From Streptomyces hundungensis (GTDB lineage Bacteria; Actinomycetota; Actinomycetes; Streptomycetales; Streptomycetaceae), in the NCBI RefSeq assembly GCF_003627815.1, contig NZ_CP032698.1, forward strand, positions 7,564,001 through 7,628,000: DNA of 64,000 nucleotides, read 5' to 3'. Below, piece by piece: positions 50,175 to 57,880 of this stretch. A program made the position numbers and the translations under genes. The notes under the pieces are model-generated. The model worked only from the letters and a program-made list of their open reading frames with translations, was not told the origin of the DNA and did not search any database. Position 1 is the first letter of the stretch, and each line of letters begins with the position of its first letter.

Positions 50175-51737
50175 CTACGTCCGGGTCGGGTCGGGGGGTG
50201 CGGCGCCGTACGCGTGCCACAGTGCGCGGCGGCGCGGCTTGCCGCTGGAGGTCCAGGGGATCGAGCCGCGGGGCACCACCCGCACCACGGTCCGGGCGCC
50301 GGTCGCGCCGCGGGCCAGGAGGTGGGTCACGCGTTCGTCGGCCGCCGGGTCGCGCCGTCCGCCGTCGTCCTCGATCACGGCCACGGCCACCGGGCCCGCC
50401 GGGTCGTCGCCGAGCACGACGGCGGCGCCGCGCGGCAGGACACCGGCCTCGCGGAGCGACTGCTCCAGATCCTCGGCGAACACCCGGGTGCCGCGCACCT
50501 TCACGCTGTCGCCGAGCCGGCCCTGCACATACAGCTCGCCCGCCGCGAGGAAACCGGCGTCCCCGGTGCGCAGTTCACCGTCCACGAAGCGGCTGCCGGC
50601 GTCTTCGTCGCCGAGGTGTCCCAGGCCCAGCGAGGGGCCGCGCACGATGATCTCGCCGACCGCCCCGTCCGGCAGCGGCCGGCCCCGCTCGTCCACGATC
50701 CGTACGGTGGTGCCGGGCAGCGGGGTGCCGCAGCCGACCACCGGACCGCGCCGGCGCCAGCCGTCGCCGCGCCGCACCCCGGTCACCGCCAGCGTGGCCT
50801 CGGCCAGGCCGTAGGCGGGCAGCAGCGCAGCGCGGTCGAAACCGTGCGGGGCGAGCAGGGCGGTGAAGCGGTCGAGCAGTCCGGGCGCCATGCGTTCGGC
50901 GCCGACGACCATCGCCTTCACACCGGAGAGGTCCAGGCCGTCGAGTTGACCGGGACGCACCCGGCGCACGACGTGGTCGAGCCCGAAGGCGGGAGTGGCG
51001 GTGATCGACGCGCCGCGCTCGCCGAAGCAGCGCAGATGCTCCAGCGGGCGCCGTACGAAGTCCTCGGGTCGCATCAGCCACAGCTCGTTCCCCGCTACCA
51101 CCGGCCCGAGCAGACAGCCGACGAGCCCCATGTCGTGATGAATCGGCAGCCAACTCGCCCAGATCGAGGCTGAGTTGACGCCCAGCCAGTCACCGATGGC
51201 GGCCAGGTTGGCACTCAGCCCCTCCCAGCCGATCCGCACGCCCCGCGCGGGACCGCTCGAACCGGAGGTGAACTGCACCAGGGCACACGCCGAAGGGGCG
51301 ATCTCCCCCGGCGCGGGGCCCTCGGGCCCCGGCGCCAGGAGTTCGGCGACGCTCAACGTCCGCACACCGGCACCGCCGGGGACCGCGTCGCCCACGACCA
51401 GACGCGGACGTGCGGCGTCGAGCAGGGCCGCCATGCGTTCCCGGTGCCCCGTGGTGGCCGGCCGGCCGGTGGGCTCCGGGGCGAGCGGCGCCGGGACGGC
51501 CCCGGTGAGCAGGGCGCCGAAGAACGCCGCCACGAACGCCGGCCCGGACGCCAGGGCCAGCGCCACCACGTCGTCACGGCGCACCCCCGCCTCGACGAGC
51601 CGACCGGCCGCGCGCCGGGCGTCGGCCGCGAGCTCCTCGTAGGAGTGGTGGCGCCAACCGCCCTCGCGCGTACTGAAGTGAATGCCCCGCGCCGTTCCGG
51701 GTGCGCGCAGCCATGCGAGCAACTGCCCTTCGCTCAC
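50175..51737 (-). CDS. Fatty acyl-AMP ligase (FAAL)-like enzyme
   Basis: A 520-residue ANL-family adenylating enzyme of the FAAL type, which loads acids onto ACPs rather than CoA. ALVQFTSGSSGPARGVRI is the P-loop, SWLPIHHDMGLVGCLLGP is a FAAL hallmark, and LLPAYGLAEATLAVTG replaces the YGxTE motif. A C-terminal Lys is present in PWTSSGKPRRRALW. The GTG at 51737 follows GGGAGG; ATG 51755 is also in frame. It is coupled with the ACP gene and divergent from the aryl-AMP ligase. The acid could be a fatty acid or another carboxylate for the free condensation enzyme. Confidence 0.87.
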   Translation of the reverse strand: MSEGQLLAWLRAPGTARGIHFSTREGGWRHHSYEELAADARRAAGRLVEAGVRRDDVVALALASGPAFVAAFFGALLTGAVPAPLAPEPTGRPATTGHRERMAALLDAARPRLVVGDAVPGGAGVRTLSVAELLAPGPEGPAPGEIAPSACALVQFTSGSSGPARGVRIGWEGLSANLAAIGDWLGVNSASIWASWLPIHHDMGLVGCLLGPVVAGNELWLMRPEDFVRRPLEHLRCFGERGASITATPAFGLDHVVRRVRPGQLDGLDLSGVKAMVVGAERMAPGLLDRFTALLAPHGFDRAALLPAYGLAEATLAVTGVRRGDGWRRRGPVVGCGTPLPGTTVRIVDERGRPLPDGAVGEIIVRGPSLGLGHLGDEDAGSRFVDGELRTGDAGFLAAGELYVQGRLGDSVKVRGTRVFAEDLEQSLREAGVLPRGAAVVLGDDPAGPVAVAVIEDDGGRRDPAADERVTHLLARGATGARTVVRVVPRGSIPWTSSGKPRRRALWHAYGAAPPDPTRT

Positions 51738-51771
51738 CGCCTGTTCACCTCCCATCGGGCCTCGATGCGGG

Positions 51772-51823
51772 AGCCTAGGCAAGCCCCGGCGTGGCTCGGC
51801 GGATGCTGTTGAGTGTCTTTCAC
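51772..51823 (-). promoter_or_regulatory. Promoter of the FAAL-ACP operon with TGAAAGA box
   Basis: On the minus strand, TGAAAGA (51823-51817) and a degenerate CAACAGC 11 bases further are followed after 28 bases by TAGGCT (51777-51772). The site is in the divergent interval, so it may also influence the aryl-AMP ligase gene. Confidence 0.55.
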
Positions 51824-51937
51824 CGGCCCGGAGGGGGCGGGGTCGCGGGCGGACTCTGGATGTCCCGCGCGCGGGGCACCCTCCCCGCGCCCACCCAACG
51901 GCGTACGCGCTGAGCGGCGTACGGGCAGGAGGGGCCC

Positions 51938-53542
51938 ATGCTGGACGGATTCGTCCCCTGGTCGAGCGAGTTCACCGAGCGGTACCGCCTTCGCGGCTAC
52001 CGGCAGGGCCGCACCCTGCACGATCTGCTGCTCGCGGCGGCCGACGAGCACGGCCCGCGGACGGCCGTGGTGTCCGGGCCGACCCGGCTGACCTTCACCG
52101 AACTCGTCCGGCGCGCCGCCGAGTTGGCGTCCGGCCTGCACCGGCTCGGCATCCGCCCGGGCGAGCGCGTGGTGGTCCAGCTCCCCAACCGTGCGGAGTT
52201 CGTCGTGCTGTGCTTCGCCCTGTTCCGGCTCGGGGCGGTGCCGGTGATGGCGCTGCCCGGACACCGGCGCAACGAGCTGGTGCACCTGTGCCGACGCGCG
52301 GAGGCCGTCGCCCTGGTCGTACCGGACCGCTTCCAGGGCTACGACTTCCGGGCCTTGGCCCGCGAAGTGCGAGTCGAGGTACCGGAGTTGAAGCACATCC
52401 TGGTGGCGGGGGAGCCCGAGGAGTTGACCGCCCTCGCCTCGGTGCCGTGCCCGCCGATCGACCTGGCCCCGGTCGATCCCGGGGAGGTGGCTCTGCTGCT
52501 CCTGTCCGGCGGCACCACCGGGCTGCCCAAACTGATCCCCCGCACCCACGACGACTACGCCTACAACGCGCTGGCCTGCGCGCGGGCGCTGGGGGTCGAT
52601 CGGGACAGCGCCTATCTGGCCGCCACCCCCGTGGCCCACAACGCCGCGCTCGGCTGCCCGGGCGTGCTGGGCACCCTGTTCCGCGGCGGCAAGGCGGTGC
52701 TCGCCGCGAGCCCGAGCCCGGACGAGGCGCTGCCCCTGGTGGTCGAGGAGCGGGTGACGCTCACGACGCTGGTGCCGCCGCTGGTGATGATGTGGCTGGC
52801 GGACCCGGAGGTGCTCAAGGCCGATCTGTCGGGACTGCTGCTCCAGGTCGGCAGCTCCAAGTTCCAGCCCGAGGTGGCCCGCAGGGTGCGCGAGGGGCTG
52901 GGCTGCCGGCTCACCCAGTGGTACGGCATCGGCGAGGGGCTCTTGACCCATACCCGGCTCGACGACCCGGAGGAGGTCGTCCTGCACACCGAGGGCCGCC
53001 CGCTCTGCGCGGACGACGAGATCCGGATCGTCGACGACGCGGACCGGCCCGTGCCGGACGGCGAGGTGGGCGAGTTGCTGACCCGGGGGCCGTACACCAT
53101 CCGCGGCTACTTCCGGGCGCCCGAGCACAACGCGCGGGCCTTCACCGAGGACGGCTTCTTCCGCACCGGCGACCTGGTGCGCCTGCGCCCCGACGGCAAT
53201 CTGGTGGTGATGGGACGGGCCAAGGACATCATCCACCGCGGCGGCGACAAGGTGTCCGCCGAGGAGGTCGAGGAGCATCTGCTCTCCCATCCGCAGGTGC
53301 GGGACGTCGCCGTCGTGGGACTCGCCGACGAGATGCTCGGCGAGCGGATCTGCGCCTATGTCGTCGCGGACCCGGGGGCCGGCGCGGGCGGGCCGGGCCT
53401 GGCCCGGCTCAGGGCGTATCTGCGCGAGAGGGGCCTGGCTTCCTACAAGGCCCCCGACCAGGTCGAGCGGGTGGACTCCTTCCCCAAGACGCCGGTGGGC
53501 AAGGTGGACAAGGCCGCGCTGCGTGCGCGCGGAAGCGGCTGA
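51938..53542 (+). CDS. Aryl acid-AMP ligase (DhbE/EntE/PchD/YbtE family)
   Basis: A 534-residue adenylating enzyme that activates an aryl acid and loads it on the ArCP of [24 protein letters not shown] is the P-loop, and the C-terminal Lys is in [14 protein letters not shown]. The pocket can be read against DhbE: N235 is kept ([12 protein letters not shown]), position 236 is Ala instead of Tyr/Phe, position 240 is Cys as in salicylate ligases, 333 is Gly instead of Ala, and 337 is Leu ([12 protein letters not shown]). This is salicylate-like but enlarged. The ATG follows AGGAGGGG. The stop overlaps the phosphopantetheinyl transferase start by about 20 bases. No salicylate synthase is in the window. 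Confidence 0.93.
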   Translation: MLDGFVPWSSEFTERYRLRGYRQGRTLHDLLLAAADEHGPRTAVVSGPTRLTFTELVRRAAELASGLHRLGIRPGERVVVQLPNRAEFVVLCFALFRLGAVPVMALPGHRRNELVHLCRRAEAVALVVPDRFQGYDFRALAREVRVEVPELKHILVAGEPEELTALASVPCPPIDLAPVDPGEVALLLLSGGTTGLPKLIPRTHDDYAYNALACARALGVDRDSAYLAATPVAHNAALGCPGVLGTLFRGGKAVLAASPSPDEALPLVVEERVTLTTLVPPLVMMWLADPEVLKADLSGLLLQVGSSKFQPEVARRVREGLGCRLTQWYGIGEGLLTHTRLDDPEEVVLHTEGRPLCADDEIRIVDDADRPVPDGEVGELLTRGPYTIRGYFRAPEHNARAFTEDGFFRTGDLVRLRPDGNLVVMGRAKDIIHRGGDKVSAEEVEEHLLSHPQVRDVAVVGLADEMLGERICAYVVADPGAGAGGPGLARLRAYLRERGLASYKAPDQVERVDSFPKTPVGKVDKAALRARGSG

Positions 53543-54212
53543 CGCGCTGCTGCGGGCCGTGCTGCCGCCGTGGGCGGCGGGCGCGGCCCGCGCCGACGAC
53601 GTCGCCGGGCCGCTCTTCGCGGGGGAGCGCGCCCTGTGCGCGGGCTGCGGGCCGCGCAGGGAAGGGGAGTTCGCCACCGGACGGTGGTGTGCGCACCGCG
53701 CCCTGGCCCGGCTCGGGGTGGTGCCGGTGGAGGTGGGGCGGGGCGCGCGCGGCGAGCCGCTGTGGCCGCCCGGAATCCTCGGAAGCATCAGCCACTGCAC
53801 GGGATTTCGCGCCGCCGCCGTGTGCCGCTCCCGTGACGCCCTGGCCCTCGGCATCGACGTGGAGAGCGACGCCCCGCTCCCGGCGCGGGTGAGGTCGCGC
53901 CTGATCCGTGCGGAGGAGGCCGTGCGCGTACGGCTGGAACCCGCTGGAGAGCGCTTGCTGTTCAGCGCCAAAGAAGCCGTGTACAAAGCGTGTTCGGCGC
54001 TCGGAGAAGACGCCGGTGCGCCACCCCTGGCCGGCATACGCATCGAGGTGGCGCCGAGGGATCACGGGCCGGGGGCGGGCGGGCGTTTCGCGGCGCGAGT
54101 GCCGGAAGCCACCGGCCTCACCGGCCTGGGCCGTCCCGTCTTCGAGGGGCGCTGGCACCACTCCCACGGCCTGGTCGTGACGTCGTGCGTGATCGTGCGC
54201 GGACACGGGTGA
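53523..54212 (+). CDS. 4'-phosphopantetheinyl transferase (EntD/Sfp-type)
   Basis: A protein of about 229 residues. Family motifs are GILGSISHCTGFRAAAVCR, LALGIDVESDAPLP (Mg-binding Asp) and LLFSAKEAVYKACSAL (Lys-Glu pair). It converts apo carrier domains of the NRPS, ArCP and ACP to the holo form. The GTG at 53523 lies inside the 3' end of the aryl-AMP ligase gene, so the two are translationally coupled. Confidence 0.93.
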   Translation: MRAEAADALLRAVLPPWAAGAARADDVAGPLFAGERALCAGCGPRREGEFATGRWCAHRALARLGVVPVEVGRGARGEPLWPPGILGSISHCTGFRAAAVCRSRDALALGIDVESDAPLPARVRSRLIRAEEAVRVRLEPAGERLLFSAKEAVYKACSALGEDAGAPPLAGIRIEVAPRDHGPGAGGRFAARVPEATGLTGLGRPVFEGRWHHSHGLVVTSCVIVRGHG

Positions 54213-54257
54213 ACCCACGACGCGCCTCGCACACGCCGTGGGCACACCCGGGCTCCC

Positions 54258-54800
54258 TCAGACCAGGTCGGCCTGGGACTCCAGTACATAGCCCCGTCCC
54301 CACACGGTGCGTATGGAAAGACCGAGCGGTTGGATGCGCTCCCTGGTCCGCATCATGTGCAGGTCCAGGGCGTTGCGGGTCCTGGACCCGTTGACCTGGC
54401 CGAGCCGGTAGCGCAGCGCCTCGCGGGGGACGACCTCGCGGAAATTCGGTACGAGCAGTTCGAGAAGTTCGGTCTGGGTGGGCGAGACCGTCACGGAACG
54501 GGAGGAGAAGTGCAGCACCCCGCTCTCGTCCAGACACGGAAGCCGGTTCATTCGGTACCGGCGGCTGAGGGCGTTCACCCGGGCCTGTAAGTCGTGCGCG
54601 GCGATCGGAGCCCTGACCCAGTCCTCGCACACGTCCTCGCACACCGGGGCCTCGGCCCTCGCTTCCACGACCAGTATCCGAGGCACGCCGATCGTGCGGT
54701 ATCGATCCCGCAGTTCCTGTTGCGCCGGCCATCTCAGTAACCGGACTTCTTCACGTGACAAGTACGCGCCCCTTCCACGCCCATGGAGTTCTACGCTCAC
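54258..54800 (-). CDS. Winged-helix regulator with reduced receiver-like N-terminus
   Basis: A 180-residue protein ending in an OmpR/PhoB-type DNA-binding domain: SPTQTELLELLVPNFREVVP, RNALDLHMMRTRERIQPLGL (recognition helix region) and IRTVWGRGYVLES (wing). The first 90 residues keep only a partial receiver look (RILVVEARAEAPV, VRAPIAAHDLQARVNALSRR), with no clear phosphoacceptor set. It is likely a cluster-situated regulator binding direct repeats; the TGAAAGA promoter boxes are candidate targets. The GTG start at 54800 follows GGGGATGA. It is convergent with the phosphopantetheinyl transferase gene. Confidence 0.8.
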   Translation of the reverse strand: MSVELHGRGRGAYLSREEVRLLRWPAQQELRDRYRTIGVPRILVVEARAEAPVCEDVCEDWVRAPIAAHDLQARVNALSRRYRMNRLPCLDESGVLHFSSRSVTVSPTQTELLELLVPNFREVVPREALRYRLGQVNGSRTRNALDLHMMRTRERIQPLGLSIRTVWGRGYVLESQADLV

Positions 54801-55220
54801 TCATCCCCGCATCCTGAACCCGGGAGCGGGAGCCACCCATCGATGAAATCGCGGCGGAGAAACGCCGGAGAACAGCCGGTCGCCGCCGGTCACATGGAGC
54901 ACGCTCGCCGGCCTGATGTGACAGCCCCGTGCAAGCCATTCACCTGGAGTGCATGCTCGTGAAATTGTTGACCATTGGAGCAAAACCTTTCGGCGTCCGC
55001 CGGGGCCTGACGACCGGCGGAGGTCCTTCGCCGTAACGATTGAGCCGGGGTGGCCGATAAAGATCGGTGGCTGTCCACCCCCGCGGCACTTCCTCCTCGG
55101 CGGGGTGCAAACCTCCGCCGCGCCCCTCTCGCCTCCTCATATGAGCCGGACGAACAGGCTCAATCTAAGGGCTTGTGCGGGTCCGCGTCGCTAAATCTGT
55201 CACTCATATTTTGGCCACCG
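54801..55220. other. Non-coding interval, relatively AT-rich
   Basis: A 420-base gap between the regulator gene start and the P450 gene end, with no convincing gene. It holds several short inverted repeats, for example a CCGCCGGTC / GACCGGCGG pair near 54.88-55.02 kb, and lower GC than its surroundings around 54.93-54.99 kb. It is likely to contain the regulator's promoter and the P450 terminator; no clear TANNNT box was found for the regulator. Confidence 0.45.
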
Positions 55221-56426
55221 TCACCGTAAAGCGATGGGAACGCTCGCGTACGAGCGAAACGTCACGCTGGGTATCCGGACCACTTCGCCGGCGGGCTCGA
55301 AACGGAGCGCCCCGCTCAGCAACCGGCCGAGCGCGACCTGTGCCTCGACCCGGGCGAGCCCCGCGCCGAGGCAGTGGTGGGCCCCGCCGCCGAAGCTGAC
55401 GTGCGGGTTGGGCGAGCGGCCGACGTCCAGCCGCTCCGGGGCCTCGAACCGCTCCTCGTCATGGTTGGCCGATCCCAGCAGCAGCACCACCACACGACCG
55501 GGCCGAATGGTGCGCTCCCCGACGCGGATCTCGTCCACGGCCATGCGGGCCGTCGCCTGGATCGGGGCGTCGTACCGCAGGAACTCCTCGACGGCGGTGG
55601 GCATAAGCCCGGGGTCGGCCCGCAACCTGGCCAGCTCGCGCGGGTGGCCGAGCAGGGCCGCACAGCTCGTCGCGATGAGGTTGGTGGTGGTCTCGAAGCC
55701 GGCGAAGAACAGGAAGATCGTGTTGTCCACGATCTCCTCGCGGCTCAGCCGCACCCCGGGCTCCTCGGCGAGTTCCGCCGTCAGCATCTGGGACAGCAGG
55801 TCCTCTCCCAGGTCGCGCCGGCGCTCTTCGAGCAGCGCGCCGATGTACTCCCGCAGCCAGGCGACGGCCGCGTGCGCCGAGGCCCGGTCCTCCTCGGCCA
55901 CATACAGGGCGAACGCCTTGGCCAGCTGGATGGCGTGCGGCCGCACCAGATCCCGGTCGACCGGCGGAATTCCCACCAGTTCACACACCACCATCACCGG
56001 CAGCGGAAAAGCGAGTTCGGTCACGGCATCGAAAAGTCCGCCCTCAAGGCCGGGTGCGAGCAACAACTCGACCTGCCGCTCGATGAAATCGTGGAGCCGC
56101 TGCACCAGACGCGGACTGAACGCCTTCGCCATCAGACGCCTCAGCCGCGTGTGGTCGGGGGCGTCGCGATCCAGAATGATGCGCTGGAAGAAGCTGTTCG
56201 CGGGACCGTCGCCGATACTGAATTCATGGTATTCCGGCGGGTATTCATGACTGAGCCGGCGGTCCCGCAGCAGCGGCACCACGTCGGCATACCGGCTGAC
56301 CACCCACTGGCCGGGACCACCCCTGCTCAACGGTCCCGAGGCGCGCAGTTCCGCATACACGGGGTAGGGATCGGACAGCACTTCGGGGGCGCGTGAATTG
56401 AACCGTAAAGGAAGTGTCGAAGCCAT
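55221..56426 (-). CDS. Cytochrome P450
   Basis: A complete 401-residue soluble P450. The C-helix region is ILDRDAPDHTRLRRLMAKAF, the I-helix is FLFFAGFETTTNLIATSC (Glu-Thr-Thr variant), and the heme loop is VSFGGGAHHCLGAGLARVEA with the Cys ligand. It is divergent from a closely similar P450; both share GGPGQWVVSRY or GGPAQWVVTRY starts and the AGFETTTNLIAT helix. The shared features suggest duplication and related substrates such as a biaryl coupling, hydroxylation or epoxidation of the product. A TAGGAT -10 box (minus strand, 56468-56463) lies about 36 bases upstream. Confidence 0.94.
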   Translation of the reverse strand: MASTLPLRFNSRAPEVLSDPYPVYAELRASGPLSRGGPGQWVVSRYADVVPLLRDRRLSHEYPPEYHEFSIGDGPANSFFQRIILDRDAPDHTRLRRLMAKAFSPRLVQRLHDFIERQVELLLAPGLEGGLFDAVTELAFPLPVMVVCELVGIPPVDRDLVRPHAIQLAKAFALYVAEEDRASAHAAVAWLREYIGALLEERRRDLGEDLLSQMLTAELAEEPGVRLSREEIVDNTIFLFFAGFETTTNLIATSCAALLGHPRELARLRADPGLMPTAVEEFLRYDAPIQATARMAVDEIRVGERTIRPGRVVVLLLGSANHDEERFEAPERLDVGRSPNPHVSFGGGAHHCLGAGLARVEAQVALGRLLSGALRFEPAGEVVRIPSVTFRSYASVPIALR

Positions 56427-56462
56427 GCCGCTCTCCCGTCGAAAGGCGTGATTTCGGGCCGG

Positions 56463-56579
56463 ATCCTAGCAGCGGGAATCGTTCGTGCGGCACCGTGCGG
56501 AGGAGAAGATCTTCCATTCGTCCGTGTTCTTTCCCTTTCCTTTCAGGGCTCATGAAGGCTCGGTTCGCTGTTCTACGCT
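56463..56579. promoter_or_regulatory. Divergent P450 promoter region
   Basis: TAGGAT on the minus strand (56468-56463) serves the left P450. TACGCT at 56574-56579, seven bases before GTG 56587, serves the right one. Exactly 27 bases before TACGCT lies CTTTCAG (56540-56546), the box core in reverse orientation. Confidence 0.5.
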
Positions 56580-56586
56580 GCCAGGT

Positions 56587-57813
56587 GTGACCGATGTGAG
56601 AGACATGGAACTGCCGCGGTTCAGTCTTGACGACGCGGCACTGCTGCGTGACCCCTATCCGGCCTACCGCGGCCTGCGCGCGGCCGGCCCGCTGTGCCGG
56701 GGCGGCCCCGCGCAGTGGGTGGTCACGCGGTACGACGAGGTGGCGCGCCTGCTGAAGGACCGCAGGCTCGGCCGCGCCTTCCCCGTCGAGTTCCAGGAGA
56801 TGTCGGTGGGGGCCGGACCCGCCGTGGACTTCCTGCGGCGCATCGTCATCGACCGGGACCCGCCCGACCACACCAGGCTGCGCCGCCTGCTCACCAAGGC
56901 CCTTCCTCCGACGACCGTGCGCACCCTGGACGGCCCGATCGGCGACCTCGTGGACGAACTCCTCACGGCGGCCGAGGAGCGGGGTTCCTTCGACGCGGTG
57001 ACCGACCTCGCCCAGCCGCTGCCGGTCCTGGTGATGAGCACTCTTCTCGGCATCCCGCACGGCGACCGCGCCGAGGTGATGCGCCGCTCACTGGACGTCG
57101 CCAAGGCGTTCGCCGTGTTCCTGCCGGAGTCCGAGCGGGCGGCCGCGCACGAGGGAGTGCGGTGGCTGCGCGAGTATCTGCGGGACCTGCTGCGCAGCCG
57201 TCTCGCCGCGCCCGGCGACGACCTGCTCAGCGCGATCGCGCTGTCCCGGGACGACGAACACCGTCCGCTCACCGAGGAGGAGGCCGTCGACAACGCCCTC
57301 TTCCTCTACTACGCGGGCTTCGAGACCACCACCAACCTGATCGCGACCGGATGCCACGCGCTCCTCCAACACCCGGCCGAACAAAGGCGGTTGCGCGCCG
57401 ACCGCACCCTGATGCCCACCGCGATCGAGGAGTTCCTGCGCTGGGACGCCCCGATCCACACCACCACCCGGCTCACCCTCGAACCGGTCGAGGTGGGCGG
57501 GCGCACCATCAGGGCGAACCGGGTGGTGGTGCTGCTCCTGGCGTCCGCCAACTTCGACGAGCGCCAGTTCCCCGACCCCGAGCGGCTCGACCTCGCCCGC
57601 CGGCCCAACGCGCACCTCAGCTTCGGCGGCGGCGTGCACCACTGCCTGGGCGCGATGCTCGCCCGGGTCGAGGGCGCGGCCGTCTTCGGCCGGCTCCTCG
57701 ACCGGCCCGGTCATCTCGAACCGGCCGGGGAGGCGGAGTGGCGGCCGAGCGCGGCGGGCTTCCGCTTCCCCTACTGCGCCTTCCGCAGCATCCCGGTGGC
57801 GCGCACCGACTGA
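56587..57813 (+). CDS. Cytochrome P450
   Basis: A 408-residue P450, paralogous to its divergent neighbour. The C-helix region is DRDPPDHTRLRRLLTKAL, the I-helix is FLYYAGFETTTNLIATGC, and the heme loop is LSFGGGVHHCLGAMLARVEG. GTG 56587 has a TACGCT box seven bases upstream, so the transcript may be leaderless; ATG 56608 is an alternative. It is followed by a strong hairpin before the convergent BBE-like oxidase gene. Confidence 0.94.
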   Translation: MTDVRDMELPRFSLDDAALLRDPYPAYRGLRAAGPLCRGGPAQWVVTRYDEVARLLKDRRLGRAFPVEFQEMSVGAGPAVDFLRRIVIDRDPPDHTRLRRLLTKALPPTTVRTLDGPIGDLVDELLTAAEERGSFDAVTDLAQPLPVLVMSTLLGIPHGDRAEVMRRSLDVAKAFAVFLPESERAAAHEGVRWLREYLRDLLRSRLAAPGDDLLSAIALSRDDEHRPLTEEEAVDNALFLYYAGFETTTNLIATGCHALLQHPAEQRRLRADRTLMPTAIEEFLRWDAPIHTTTRLTLEPVEVGGRTIRANRVVVLLLASANFDERQFPDPERLDLARRPNAHLSFGGGVHHCLGAMLARVEGAAVFGRLLDRPGHLEPAGEAEWRPSAAGFRFPYCAFRSIPVARTD

Positions 57814-57825
57814 GCCCACGACGAA

Positions 57826-57853
57826 GGGGGCCACCGGTGTTCCGGTGGCCCCC
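57826..57853. terminator. Bidirectional terminator, 12-bp stem
   Basis: GGGGGCCACCGG pairs perfectly with CCGGTGGCCCCC across a TGTT loop. It lies between the convergent P450 and BBE-like oxidase genes. Confidence 0.9.
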
Positions 57854-57880
57854 TCGGCCTGGGTGCGGCGGGCCCTGAGG

